64,000 nt of DNA, from contig CAKPYN010000002.1 in assembly GCA_934202965.1 (NCBI GenBank), positions 62,001 to 126,000 of the forward strand, given 5' to 3'. The stretch comes from an uncultured Megasphaera sp. (GTDB lineage Bacteria > Bacillota > Negativicutes > Veillonellales > Megasphaeraceae). Of the stretch, positions 33,795 to 42,197 are shown piece after piece (the stretch's first letter is position 1; each line of letters opens with the position of its first letter). The notes under the pieces were generated by a model. It searched no databases and was not told the DNA's origin. It worked only from the letters and a program-made list of their open reading frames with translations. The translations under genes and the position numbers were made by a program.

Positions 33795-35503
33795 CCTGTC
33801 GGCAACTGCACCGTAATGGTCGTTCCTGCATTCTCTTTACTTTTTAAGGTAATCGTGCCATGATGGCGTTCTGCGATATGCTTTACAATCGATAACCCCA
33901 AACCGCTGCCGTTTATTTTCTTGGATCGACTGGAATCAGCGCGGTAGAATCGTTCAAAAACTCGTTTTTGTTTATCTTCAGGAATACCAATTCCTGTATC
34001 TTGCACAACAAAATAGATATACTTGTCTTTCTGATATAATGAAACGTATACATGGCCTCCGGGTAAATTATATTTAACGGCATTATCAATTAAATTCATA
34101 GCCATTTCTCGGAGCAGCCCTTTATTTCCAGTCAATAGTATATCTTCCATCGTACAATGAATGGTGACTTTTTTTTCTATCAGCACCGGTTCCATAAATT
34201 CTACAATATCCGTAATGATTTCTTTTAGTGAGACCGGTTGCGTTTCGCCTTTTTCTCGATGTTCTTCAATTCGCGTCAAATGCATGATTTCTTCAATCAT
34301 GCCCAGCAGCCGCTTCGATTCTTTTCGAATCAACGTACCAAAATGCACGACATCATCCTTCGTCTGAAACAGTCCCGCTGACAATACTTCAGCAAATCCA
34401 CTGATAGACGTAAGCGGCGTTTTTAATTCATGAGATACATTGGATGTAAATTCACGCCGCAACTGTTCTCGGTGTTCCTGTTCCGTAATATCATCAATAA
34501 TAAACAAAACACCGTAAAATTCATCTTCCTTATACACCGATTGTACGGTAATTTGATACAACAAATGGTCACGGCTGATTTTTTCTTCAAATACCGTATC
34601 CGAATGTTTATGTGCATGTATCTGTTGCCAAGAGGCTTCCTGCAGCAACGGTTCCAGCGCCTGCCCTAAATACGAATATCCCTCTTTTCCATGTAAAATC
34701 GTTCTGGCACATTGATTTAGTTCCAAAATTCGATAGGTATCATCCGTAAAAATAACGCCTTCCTGCAAATTTTCCATCATCATGCGAATAATATTACGCT
34801 GTTGTTCCAACCGGTGAATCGTGTCTTTAATCATCTTACTTTGCGCTATAATTTTATCAACTAACGGCCGTAATTCCGGATCGACAGCAATCTGTTCCTG
34901 CTGTTCTATTCTATCCGGATCCCGCAGCTGTCGCATGAGCAACGCCGTTTGCCTCAATGGATTCAGCAAGCTGGCCGTCAGCATACGTGATGCTTTCATA
35001 CATCCTAATGCCGCTAGTAGCAATAATACAATAACCATCGGAAGGAGTGATAAAAAGTGAGCGTACATCGTATCTCGTTCCATGCTGATTCGCAAAATCG
35101 TCCCATCAGGCAGTTTCTCAGCCATATAATATAAAGCGCGTGATAAGGTCGACGAATCCCGAATCGCACTGCCATAACCAGTTTCTATGGCTTCTTGTAC
35201 TTCCGGCCGAGCCAAATGATTTTCCATCTGTCCCTGATAGCTCGATTCAAATCGTATGGTTCCATCAGAATTAATCCACGTAATGCGCATAGTCCCATTG
35301 CGTTCGGCCGCTATATTTTGAAAATACTCATCAGGATGATCCGTGTGCTGGATGAACTGGGCAATAACATCGAGGGTAACTTGCATTTCCTCTGCAGCCT
35401 GCTGTTGCATCGTCCGCCAAAACAGCCAGCTGGAAATCACGATAGTCACAGCCATACAAGCAAATCCCAAGGTCACTAAGCTGATGTATATTTTTCGTCT
35501 CAT
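33779..35503 (-). CDS. phoR: Phosphate sensor histidine kinase PhoR
   Basis: This 574-residue membrane kinase has a transmembrane helix near residues 5-28, an extracytoplasmic sensor region, and a second helix near residues 150-170. A linker and a PAS domain (about 250-340, RMMMENLQEGVIFTDDTYRI) follow. The HisKA motif FTSNVSHELKTPLTSISG supplies the phosphorylated His. The HATPase domain has NLIDNAVKYN, DTGIGIPEDKQKRVFERFYR and GSGLGLSIVKHI. The ATG overlaps the phoP stop. The phosphate role is inferred from PAS-type PhoR architecture and the adjacent pst operon. Confidence 0.9.
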   Translation of the reverse strand: MRRKIYISLVTLGFACMAVTIVISSWLFWRTMQQQAAEEMQVTLDVIAQFIQHTDHPDEYFQNIAAERNGTMRITWINSDGTIRFESSYQGQMENHLARPEVQEAIETGYGSAIRDSSTLSRALYYMAEKLPDGTILRISMERDTMYAHFLSLLPMVIVLLLLAALGCMKASRMLTASLLNPLRQTALLMRQLRDPDRIEQQEQIAVDPELRPLVDKIIAQSKMIKDTIHRLEQQRNIIRMMMENLQEGVIFTDDTYRILELNQCARTILHGKEGYSYLGQALEPLLQEASWQQIHAHKHSDTVFEEKISRDHLLYQITVQSVYKEDEFYGVLFIIDDITEQEHREQLRREFTSNVSHELKTPLTSISGFAEVLSAGLFQTKDDVVHFGTLIRKESKRLLGMIEEIMHLTRIEEHREKGETQPVSLKEIITDIVEFMEPVLIEKKVTIHCTMEDILLTGNKGLLREMAMNLIDNAVKYNLPGGHVYVSLYQKDKYIYFVVQDTGIGIPEDKQKRVFERFYRADSSRSKKINGSGLGLSIVKHIAERHHGTITLKSKENAGTTITVQLPTGKKDV

Positions 35504-36183
35504 ACGCTGCCACCAATGACATATCCTACACCGCGGACCGTACGAATAATATGGCCGCCTTCACCTAATTTTTGACGCAGGCTTTTGATATGCATATCAA
35601 TCGTACGGCTTTCGCCTTCATACGTAAATCCCCAAACAGCTTCCATAATTTGTTCCCGTTTCAACACAATATCCGTATTTACCAATAGATACCGAAGAAG
35701 TTCAAACTCTTTGACTGTCAGGTGACAGATTTCGCCGTGTACCGTTACGATATGTTTTTCGCTATCCAACGTTACCGGTCCAAAAGAATATTCATTTTTT
35801 TCCGTTTTCTGTGGCTTACTGCGACGTAGCACAGACCGAATACGAGAAATCAGTTCGACAATTCCAAAGGGCTTGCAAACATAATCATCAGCACCGCCGT
35901 CCAGCCCTTTGACAATATCATATTCACTAGTTTTGGCCGTCAGCATAATAACCGGCATCGTTTTTAAGACCGTATCTTGTCTCATTTTTTCCAGTATGTC
36001 CGTGCCGCTTTCGCCAGGCAACATAATATCCAGTAATACTAATGACGGTACCTTTTTTTTAACTCCCTGCCAAAATTCTTTGCTATCAGCAAAAGTTTCT
36101 ACTTCAAAATCCTGACTTCGCAGTGCATACCCAACGAGTTCTCGAATATTCTCATCGTCTTCTACACAATAAATTAACGGCAT
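35500..36183 (-). CDS. phoP: OmpR/PhoB-type response regulator PhoP
   Basis: The receiver domain (residues 1-120) has the acidic pocket EDDEN near residue 7, the phosphorylated Asp in LVLLDIMLPGESGTD, and the conserved Lys in DYVCKPFG. The winged-helix domain (about 130-227) ends with TIDMHIKSLRQKLGEGGHII and RTVRGVGYVIG. The ATG at 36183 follows AAAGGGG; the open frame to 36285 adds unrelated residues, so the length is 227. Two TTACA repeats 11 nt apart upstream suggest autoregulation. Confidence 0.92.
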   Translation of the reverse strand: MPLIYCVEDDENIRELVGYALRSQDFEVETFADSKEFWQGVKKKVPSLVLLDIMLPGESGTDILEKMRQDTVLKTMPVIMLTAKTSEYDIVKGLDGGADDYVCKPFGIVELISRIRSVLRRSKPQKTEKNEYSFGPVTLDSEKHIVTVHGEICHLTVKEFELLRYLLVNTDIVLKREQIMEAVWGFTYEGESRTIDMHIKSLRQKLGEGGHIIRTVRGVGYVIGGSV

Positions 36184-36263
36184 AGTCACACAACCCCTTT
36201 TCGTATTGTATATCATATTATTTTTATTATACCTGCAAATACAGCTAATACCTATGTGTCTTA

Positions 36264-36279
36264 TGTAAAAAGTATGTAA
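36264..36279 (-). promoter_or_regulatory. PHO-box-like repeat pair upstream of phoP
   Basis: TTACA twice on the minus strand, exactly 11 nt apart (plus TGTAA at 36264 and 36275), right after the T-run of the upstream terminator and about 80 nt before the phoP ATG. It matches the spacing of PhoP/PhoB sites and suggests autoregulation. Confidence 0.55.
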
Positions 36280-36334
36280 AAACAAAAAGAAGCTGCATAC
36301 CGATGGCTGTCGCCATTGTGTATCACAGCTTCTT
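36278..36334 (-). terminator. Intrinsic terminator after the LptD-like gene
   Basis: AAGAAGCTG / CAGCTTCTT encloses an inner stem ATGGC / GCCAT. On the minus strand TTTTTGTTTTT follows. It lies 9 nt after the stop at 36343. Confidence 0.75.
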
Positions 36335-36342
36335 GGGATGTA

Positions 36343-37860
36343 TTAATCAAAATCCTTGGCCCGTAGTTTAACTTCCCAGCTTTTATCTACTTGTTTATAC
36401 GTAATAACCGCAATAAAGGAATGTAAATCTCGTACCCATGTGTAGTTTCTATCCGAAATATCATGGGTATCCAAGTTTTGGGCTAACGTAAAAATAAATG
36501 TATCGCGCGGCGTTAATACGTAGCCGACAGAAAAGCCCTGCTGACGCGGATCGTCCAATGTATCAAAGCGATACGGCGTATATCCGCTGACATTATGTTT
36601 TTTATACCAAAAACTAGTCCATAGCCGATCATTAATTCCTTGATTCAAAATAACACCGCTGTAGGGATCTCGCCGTTCGGCATCTTGAAGGGAATACCAA
36701 TCGCAACGATAACCGGCAAAGAAGCGAATATTAGCTTGCTTCCACAGGGGAATCGGTGTATGCGTAATTTCAGCACGATAACCTTTGTGAGTACCCGTTC
36801 CTACGCCATCTTCTTCCCAACGTCCCCAGCTGGCACTGCTGTCCACATAAATACCCGTATTGCCTGCATAAAGACGCGGTGCAAAATATTCTAATTCCGG
36901 CCATTTTGTAGCCCATACATTATCATCATTATCCGTACTTTCTTCCTTGCTATACCCTAATCGAAACGTACCTGCCTTTGTTTCTTTTACCAAACGGGCC
37001 GACGGCTTAAAGCCGCGCTTAGATGTTAACATATATTCAATATCTAAATGCAAATCGCCATTCTCATTCATCGGCAATGCCGCATGCCCATGCAAACTGA
37101 ATCCATCCGATTTATTATAATTCGGCCGCGGAAACAGGGTAAACAGCCAGCTTCGATTGGATGCATTGTCTCCCAGCTTGCCTTCATAATGGCCATACGT
37201 GAAGAGACAAATGTGCTTAAACCATAATTTTGTATTTTCAGCTGTAAATTTATCGCCCGGATAGACACGAATGTCATCACCGGTTAAATAATAATCCGGT
37301 GTCTTAGCTACGGCATGAGGCGTCGTAATCAATCCGTGTTTTAAATAGTACGTTCCATCCAGCATTTCCGCATCCGTACCGCGTATATAATAATTCGGTC
37401 CCATAAACCCTTCAACAGACTGCAGCACAGCGCCGCCGGTTTTACTGCTGTATGTCAAATTTTTACCAGTAAAAGCACTATCATCATGAATGTATACGTA
37501 ATCGCCATTCGTACGGTATACTTGCGTCTGTGTATTTCCTTCTACATAATGAGCATGCACTTCATCCATACCTTGGCGCAAATCCACGTTGCCGCGGCCT
37601 TGTATATATCCATCTTTTCCACGCACGAGCATCGAATCGGCTGCAGCATATATCGGCTGTGTTGGCAGTACCACGTCATTTTTCTGTGACGCCTTATCTA
37701 AATCAACAGGAACAACCGTTGTCTTCTCTACCGGTACATTCATCGTTGTTTCTTTATGCAGTTGTTTCTCTATTCGACCTGACTGTACGGCCCCATCCGA
37801 TGCCATAATCGAAAACGGCATCAATGCAGCCAGTACAGAAACAGCCCATGTTTTATTCAT
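36343..37860 (-). CDS. LptD/OstA-like outer-membrane protein
   Basis: The 505-residue protein starts with a signal peptide (MNKTWAVSVLAALMPFSIMA). An OstA-type N-terminal domain follows, with ADSMLVRGKDGYIQGRGNVD and DEVHAHYVEGNTQTQVYRTN as the LptA-like strand repeats. A C-terminal barrel has many aromatic-rich alternating strands (GFSLHGHAALPMNENGDLHL, FRLGYSKEES, IRFFAGYRCDWYSLQ) and ends WEVKLRAKDFD. Known LptD proteins are usually longer and insert lipopolysaccharide in the outer membrane; this shorter form is typical of Negativicutes but its cargo is inferred. The ATG at 37860 overlaps the previous gene by 8 nt. Confidence 0.75.
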   Translation of the reverse strand: MNKTWAVSVLAALMPFSIMASDGAVQSGRIEKQLHKETTMNVPVEKTTVVPVDLDKASQKNDVVLPTQPIYAAADSMLVRGKDGYIQGRGNVDLRQGMDEVHAHYVEGNTQTQVYRTNGDYVYIHDDSAFTGKNLTYSSKTGGAVLQSVEGFMGPNYYIRGTDAEMLDGTYYLKHGLITTPHAVAKTPDYYLTGDDIRVYPGDKFTAENTKLWFKHICLFTYGHYEGKLGDNASNRSWLFTLFPRPNYNKSDGFSLHGHAALPMNENGDLHLDIEYMLTSKRGFKPSARLVKETKAGTFRLGYSKEESTDNDDNVWATKWPELEYFAPRLYAGNTGIYVDSSASWGRWEEDGVGTGTHKGYRAEITHTPIPLWKQANIRFFAGYRCDWYSLQDAERRDPYSGVILNQGINDRLWTSFWYKKHNVSGYTPYRFDTLDDPRQQGFSVGYVLTPRDTFIFTLAQNLDTHDISDRNYTWVRDLHSFIAVITYKQVDKSWEVKLRAKDFD

Positions 37861-39001
37861 GTACGTCACCTGTTGTTTGGATATCTACAGAAACAGCTTG
37901 GCCATGATATCCTGTCGTATCTGCTTGTTCTGCTCCAGTGGTATTGGTATCAGCAGCGGTTGTATCCGGCAAATCTACGGGCGCAACATCTCCATGATAT
38001 CCCGTCGTGCTGGCATTATCTGTTACTGCCGAAGGTACGGTAACTCCGCTGGCAGCCATATTAGCTGTTTTTAGATTTTCTATGGTTCCATTTTGTTTAA
38101 AACCAACAACATCTGTATCTTTCGCTGTTTCTGCATACATCGTTGTACCTTCCGGAATATTGACATCATTGCCATGAACAAATAAGCCCCCTACCAAGCC
38201 GACTGGGCCTAAAATAATAGCTCCGGCAGCAGAAGCACCTACGGCACCTGCAGTCCGTTTATATTCTTCTTTCGTTTTTTCACCAACAATTAAGTCAACA
38301 GGTGTACTATCGGCAGCCCGTACGGAATGGAACGTAATTTCGATTTTGCCGTCTTTGCCAAAGCGTCCGGATTTACGGGCTTTCGTAATCGTACCTGTTG
38401 CTTCCATGCCGCGCGGAATCGCAACTATCCCATCAACAACAACATCATCGGCAACAGCAAACTGTACTGTTTCTCCTTCCTGGGCCGTTTTAGAATCTAA
38501 TGGTTCCAACGTCTTCATCGTAACAAGTGTGGATACAGGAATCATCACTTCTTGGGAAATATATTTTTTATTTCCCAACATACTATACCGCAATGCCTGC
38601 ACACGGCTTGATAAAGCTCCCATCTGGGCTTTGCCGTCGATGCCTTCTTCCAATGCGCTGATACGCACTAAAATCGGTTCATCCGTTATCTGGCCGGAAT
38701 ACTGCCATTGCATCAAATTCGTAGCTGCTAACAGGGATAAATCCGACCCGGTATTGCCATATACATCGTTATATAATAAATTCGTCTTATCCTGAAGACT
38801 GCCGGATGCTGTTATTTTTCCATTTAATAACTTATCCAATGCAGTAATACGATCATTCAGTGAACCTGTCTGTGTTGCTCCATACACTGTTGTTTCTACT
38901 TTATCTGCTTTTTCCAAAATTGTATAATCAGCAGCACTGACAGCCATCGAGCCGCACAAGGCAACAACTGCTAGTATTCCTGCCATTTTTTTCTTCCACA
39001 T
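37853..39001 (-). CDS. Secreted protein with C-terminal TTGYHG repeats, unknown function
   Basis: A signal peptide (residues 1-23, MWKKKMAGILAVVALCGSMA) precedes about 360 residues. The N-terminal third has two helical repeats around GSLNDRITALDKLLNGKI and GALSSRVQALRYSMLG. The middle holds a beta-rich part (VAIPRGMEATGTITKARKSG) and a glycine-rich hydrophobic stretch (GAVGASAAGAIILGPVGLVG). The threonine-rich C terminus repeats TTGYHG with flanking VAPVDL and AVSVDI. No family name is certain. AGGAGG precedes the ATG. It overlaps the LptD-like gene, so the two are co-translated and probably share an envelope role. Confidence 0.65.
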   Translation of the reverse strand: MWKKKMAGILAVVALCGSMAVSAADYTILEKADKVETTVYGATQTGSLNDRITALDKLLNGKITASGSLQDKTNLLYNDVYGNTGSDLSLLAATNLMQWQYSGQITDEPILVRISALEEGIDGKAQMGALSSRVQALRYSMLGNKKYISQEVMIPVSTLVTMKTLEPLDSKTAQEGETVQFAVADDVVVDGIVAIPRGMEATGTITKARKSGRFGKDGKIEITFHSVRAADSTPVDLIVGEKTKEEYKRTAGAVGASAAGAIILGPVGLVGGLFVHGNDVNIPEGTTMYAETAKDTDVVGFKQNGTIENLKTANMAASGVTVPSAVTDNASTTGYHGDVAPVDLPDTTAADTNTTGAEQADTTGYHGQAVSVDIQTTGDVHE

Positions 39002-39078
39002 ACCTATACCTCCTGATAACTAACTATATACTAATGTATATAAAAGGTAACTCCCTTTACGTTTCATACGTTAGTAAT

Positions 39079-39107
39079 ATTATATATAACTAAGTATGAA
39101 AAAGCAA
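39079..39107 (-). promoter_or_regulatory. Promoter of the envelope operon (39001 to 36343)
   Basis: On the minus strand TTGCTT (39102-39107), 17 nt, TATAAT (39079-39084), about 75 nt before the ATG at 39001. Confidence 0.55.
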
Positions 39108-39174
39108 CTATGCACCCTTTTGCCCTATTGGCCCTAACAACTTTATCTTTTCTCAAAATTTTCACAAAATCCTC

Positions 39175-39232
39175 TTGATTTTACAAATCGTGTCTGTTAT
39201 AATAAAGCCATAACAAATAAAGATTATTTGTT
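39175..39232 (+). promoter_or_regulatory. Rubrerythrin promoter with operator-like dyad
   Basis: TTGATT (39175-39180), 17 nt, TATAAT (39198-39203). Eight bases on, AACAAATAA-AGA-TTATTTGTT (39212-39232) is a perfect 9-bp dyad over the expected transcription start. Peroxide regulators such as PerR use AT-rich dyads in this place. The exact regulator is not known. Confidence 0.55.
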
Positions 39233-39294
39233 GATACTAATTAATATTCAGTTTCACTTTGAAAATGATATATCTAAATTTTAGGAGGTAATGA

Positions 39295-39846
39295 ATGATG
39301 AAAAAATTTGTATGCGGTATCTGCGGTTATGTATATGAAGGCACAGAAGCTCCAGAAAAATGTCCACAGTGTGGTGCTCCGAAATCCAAATTCACAGAAT
39401 TAAAAGAAGGCGTAAAAGAATACGCTGATGAACATAGAGTTGGCGTTGCTAAAGGCGTTGATGAACGCATTTTGGAAGGTTTGCATTTGAACTTTACTGG
39501 TGAATGTTCTGAAGTAGGTATGTATCTCGCTATGAGCCGTGTCGCTGACCGTCAGGGATATCCGGAAGTTGCTGAAGCTTACAAACGCATTGCCTTTGAA
39601 GAAGCTGAACATGCTGCTAAATTTGCTGAACTCCTTGGCGAAGTTGTAACAGATGATACAAAAACTAACCTTGAAATGCGCGCTGCTGCTGAACAGGGTG
39701 CCTGCGCTGGTAAAAAAGAACTGGCTACCTTGGCAAAACAGCTTAACCTCGATGCTATTCATGATACCGTTCATGAAATGGCAAAAGACGAAGCTCGTCA
39801 TGGTCGCGTATTCGATGGCTTGCTCGCTCGTTATTTCACAAAATAA
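39295..39846 (+). CDS. rbr: Rubrerythrin, rubredoxin-domain-first form
   Basis: Rubrerythrins are non-haem di-iron peroxidases of anaerobes that detoxify hydrogen peroxide. The rubredoxin domain comes first (residues 1-35: [12 protein letters not shown] and [11 protein letters not shown] give the Cys4 iron site). The ferritin-like four-helix domain follows, with Glu/His ligands in [11 protein letters not shown] and [10 protein letters not shown] and a further glutamate in [10 protein letters not shown]. This order is the reverse of classical rubrerythrin. AGGAGG precedes the ATG; ATG 39298 is equally usable. It is a single gene with a strong promoter and terminator. Confidence 0.93.
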   Translation: MMKKFVCGICGYVYEGTEAPEKCPQCGAPKSKFTELKEGVKEYADEHRVGVAKGVDERILEGLHLNFTGECSEVGMYLAMSRVADRQGYPEVAEAYKRIAFEEAEHAAKFAELLGEVVTDDTKTNLEMRAAAEQGACAGKKELATLAKQLNLDAIHDTVHEMAKDEARHGRVFDGLLARYFTK

Positions 39847-39869
39847 TCAAGGAATTAGCGTACGATATG

Positions 39870-39903
39870 AAAACCTGCATCATTCGATGCAGGTTTTTTT
39901 TAT
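39870..39903 (+). terminator. Intrinsic terminator after rubrerythrin
   Basis: AAAACCTGCATC / GATGCAGGTTTT, 12-bp stem with a 4-nt loop and T-run, 23 nt after the stop. Confidence 0.85.
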
Positions 39904-39925
39904 ATGTCTATCACACTACATATGC

Positions 39926-39931
39926 TATACT
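39926..39931 (+). promoter_or_regulatory. Extended -10 upstream of the 274-residue secreted protein
   Basis: TGC-TATACT (39923-39931), 38 nt before the ATG at 39969. No convincing -35. Confidence 0.45.
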
Positions 39932-39968
39932 ATAAGCAGAAATACATACGGAAAAAGGAGGCTTGTTC

Positions 39969-40793
39969 ATGACGCAATCGGTTGTATCTCGTATCTGCAC
40001 CCTAGTAGCTGCATGCATCATTACACTCACAGTGTATGCTGAACAGTATGAATCCTGGAATGATTCCACATATGACTTCTCTCGCATTCATACACTCTAT
40101 ATCGATACCTTAGATACGTCTTCTATCCATACAGATAAGGCTATGAAAACCTATCGTCTTAAAGAAGACTGGCAAAAGAAAGCTGTTGCCATGAAAGGTA
40201 TCTCTGTCGTTATGCCGGCACTGGAGCCGCCTGTTCCGTCTGCCCAAACCATCCCAGCCAGTCCGCAGTCCGTAGAAATCAAACACGCTGCTACGAGCGA
40301 CCCGGCAGCAGATATATCATCTGACACGGCACCTTCTACAAAACCGTCTGTATCTGTTGCAACAACAGCAACGACAGCTGTCTCCCTTACGCAGTTACAA
40401 CCACCTGCTCCGATTATCATTCCGCAAGAAGCTATCGATGCTAGGGCTGATGCCTATGTCACAGCACAGCTTCTCGCCTATCAGGTTAGCACCGGGCTAA
40501 TTCCGGCTCACACTGAATGGGATTCCTATTCGGTCCGCGATGTCTATTATGATAGAGACGGTCATCCCCATTGGTTTTATCACGATGTATCGTATCCGGT
40601 GTATGTTCCGGACGCCTACATTCCTATGGCGACTGTTCAAGTTCGTTTTGCTGTATACGATGTGAAAACAGGAAAACTGATTTCTTATAGCGAAGATGCA
40701 CGGACGCGAGGTTCTTCTGATGATTTACGCGGTGTATACCAACGTATTATTGACCGCTTCTTCAAAAATCTAAAAAAAGAAATACACCGATAA
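39969..40793 (+). CDS. Secreted protein of unknown function
   Basis: The ATG at 39969 follows AGGAGG by seven bases. A signal peptide (about residues 1-24, MTQSVVSRICTLVAACIITL) precedes a short structured part (WNDSTYDFSRIHTLYIDTLD). A low-complexity Ser/Thr/Ala/Pro linker spans about residues 85-150. A C-terminal domain follows with AQLLAYQVSTGLIPAHTEWD, RDVYYDRDGHPHWFYHDVSY and VQVRFAVYDVKTGKLISYSE, ending in a basic helix. The C-terminal pattern resembles lipoproteins that measure tagged substrates, but I cannot assign a family. Repeat copy C starts 14 nt after its stop. Confidence 0.6.
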   Translation: MTQSVVSRICTLVAACIITLTVYAEQYESWNDSTYDFSRIHTLYIDTLDTSSIHTDKAMKTYRLKEDWQKKAVAMKGISVVMPALEPPVPSAQTIPASPQSVEIKHAATSDPAADISSDTAPSTKPSVSVATTATTAVSLTQLQPPAPIIIPQEAIDARADAYVTAQLLAYQVSTGLIPAHTEWDSYSVRDVYYDRDGHPHWFYHDVSYPVYVPDAYIPMATVQVRFAVYDVKTGKLISYSEDARTRGSSDDLRGVYQRIIDRFFKNLKKEIHR

Positions 40794-40806
40794 TGATACC
40801 CAAACA

Positions 40807-40990
40807 GGGCTGTACCAAAATGAGACCGTTAAATCCATTTTAGTACAGCCCTATTGTCATATCATTTTACATGTATCGTTTACAGCATGACCGGTCATTT
40901 TTTCAAATTTCCTACAGAAAATGAAGACCGTTTAACGAAATGCTATCGTACATGATAGCCAAACGCAGTATATGACCTCCTCGTTTTACA
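40807..40990 (+). repeat. Dispersed palindromic repeat, copy C (most complete)
   Basis: Hairpin 40807-40851 (arms GGGCTGTAC / GTACAGCCC, continuing to AAAATG / CATTTT) is followed by TGTCATATCATTTTACATGT and ATCG. The perfect 12-bp palindrome ATGACCGGTCAT, then TTTTTCAAATTTC, the dyad CTATCGTACATGATAG and CAAACGCAGTATATGACCTC complete it. All of these elements recur in copies A and B. It lies between a plus-strand secreted protein and the convergent cfa. Confidence 0.82.
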
Positions 40991-40999
40991 CATCTTCGC

Positions 41000-42169
41000 T
41001 TAATACCAGCGTGTCATAGGCAAATTATTTTTTGTTCCTTTGGTCATTAAGATTTGATGTAAATCAATATTGCCAATATAGAATGAAACGGCACAACCGC
41101 ATAAGTATAAGTCCCACATGCGGACAAATTCTTCTCCTTTATCAGCAGCCACCTGATCGCGTACGCCCTGGAAATTATGATACCAGCACATCAGAGTCTT
41201 GTAGTAATGACGACGCAGACTTTCAATATCAATAATCTGGAAATCATTGTCATACGCTAAGTTAACAATTTCCCGCAAAGACGGCAGCGTACCGCCGGGG
41301 AAAATATATTTACGCATCCATGGATTACCAACGCTTTCATCATGACCGCTAATATAATGAAGCAAGAACATGCCACCGTCTTTTAAAAGATGTTCTGCCG
41401 TTTCCATATATAATGGATAGTTAGAACGTCCTACATGTTCCAGCATGCCTACGCTGACAATACGGTCATATTGCCGTCCTTCATCCACCAAATCCCGATA
41501 ATCAATCAGATCAATCTGCACCTGTCCCTGAAGGCCCATTTTTTCAATTCGTTCCTGTCCTTTTTTCCACTGTTCTTTGCTCAGGGTACATCCATATCCT
41601 TTAACGCCATACGTTTTAGCCGCTTCAATCAACAAATACCCCCAGCCGCAGCCAATATCCAGCAAGGTCATCCCTTTTTCCAAATGGAGTTTTTCCAAAA
41701 TATAATGGACTTTATGATGCTGGGCTTGTTCCAGCGTATCCGTATCTTCTTTAAAATACGCACATGAATAGCTCATAGAGGGGTCCAGCCATAAGGAATA
41801 AAAATCATTTCCTAAATCATAGTGGGATGATACCTGTTTTTTTTGTGTCGCCTTTGACTCAGAGGTATATAAAATACGTCCCAGCGCGCTTTTATCTAAT
41901 GAAAATTGACTGGTCTGACTTAATATGCACTGCAGGGCTGTAAATAAATCCCCTTCAATTTCCAAATCTTTACGCATATATGCTTCGCCTAATGCCAGTG
42001 ACGTTGAAGACAATAATTCCTTTTTAGGTATATCCTTATGAATCTTGACATGGAATAACGGTTCTCCTTCGCCAATCGTATAGGTCTTATCATGAAGCGT
42101 AACCGTAAAACAATATTTGTCAAATCTATGTAAATAATGAATTAAAAATGTATCCAAAATATGCAGCAT
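41000..42169 (-). CDS. cfa: Cyclopropane-fatty-acyl-phospholipid synthase
   Basis: Cfa adds a methylene bridge to unsaturated acyl chains of membrane phospholipids using SAM. The 389-residue protein has an N-terminal lipid-binding domain and a SAM domain with LDIGCGWGYLLIEAAKTYGV. HYDLGNDFYSLWLDPSMSYS and CAYF form the conserved substrate region, followed by SVGMLEHVGRSNYPLYMETA. The Cys-rich FYIGNIDLHQILMTKG end matches the family. AGGAG precedes the ATG by 11 nt. It is transcribed alone and convergent with the preceding plus-strand gene. Confidence 0.95.
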   Translation of the reverse strand: MLHILDTFLIHYLHRFDKYCFTVTLHDKTYTIGEGEPLFHVKIHKDIPKKELLSSTSLALGEAYMRKDLEIEGDLFTALQCILSQTSQFSLDKSALGRILYTSESKATQKKQVSSHYDLGNDFYSLWLDPSMSYSCAYFKEDTDTLEQAQHHKVHYILEKLHLEKGMTLLDIGCGWGYLLIEAAKTYGVKGYGCTLSKEQWKKGQERIEKMGLQGQVQIDLIDYRDLVDEGRQYDRIVSVGMLEHVGRSNYPLYMETAEHLLKDGGMFLLHYISGHDESVGNPWMRKYIFPGGTLPSLREIVNLAYDNDFQIIDIESLRRHYYKTLMCWYHNFQGVRDQVAADKGEEFVRMWDLYLCGCAVSFYIGNIDLHQILMTKGTKNNLPMTRWY

Positions 42170-42197
42170 TGTATCGTATTCTCCTATCTATCATATA

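Noticed and set aside
37589..38074. 161-codon plus-strand frame across the LptD-like and TTGYHG genes
   Set aside because: It is antisense to two supported genes and crosses their junction; no ribosome site or family similarity.
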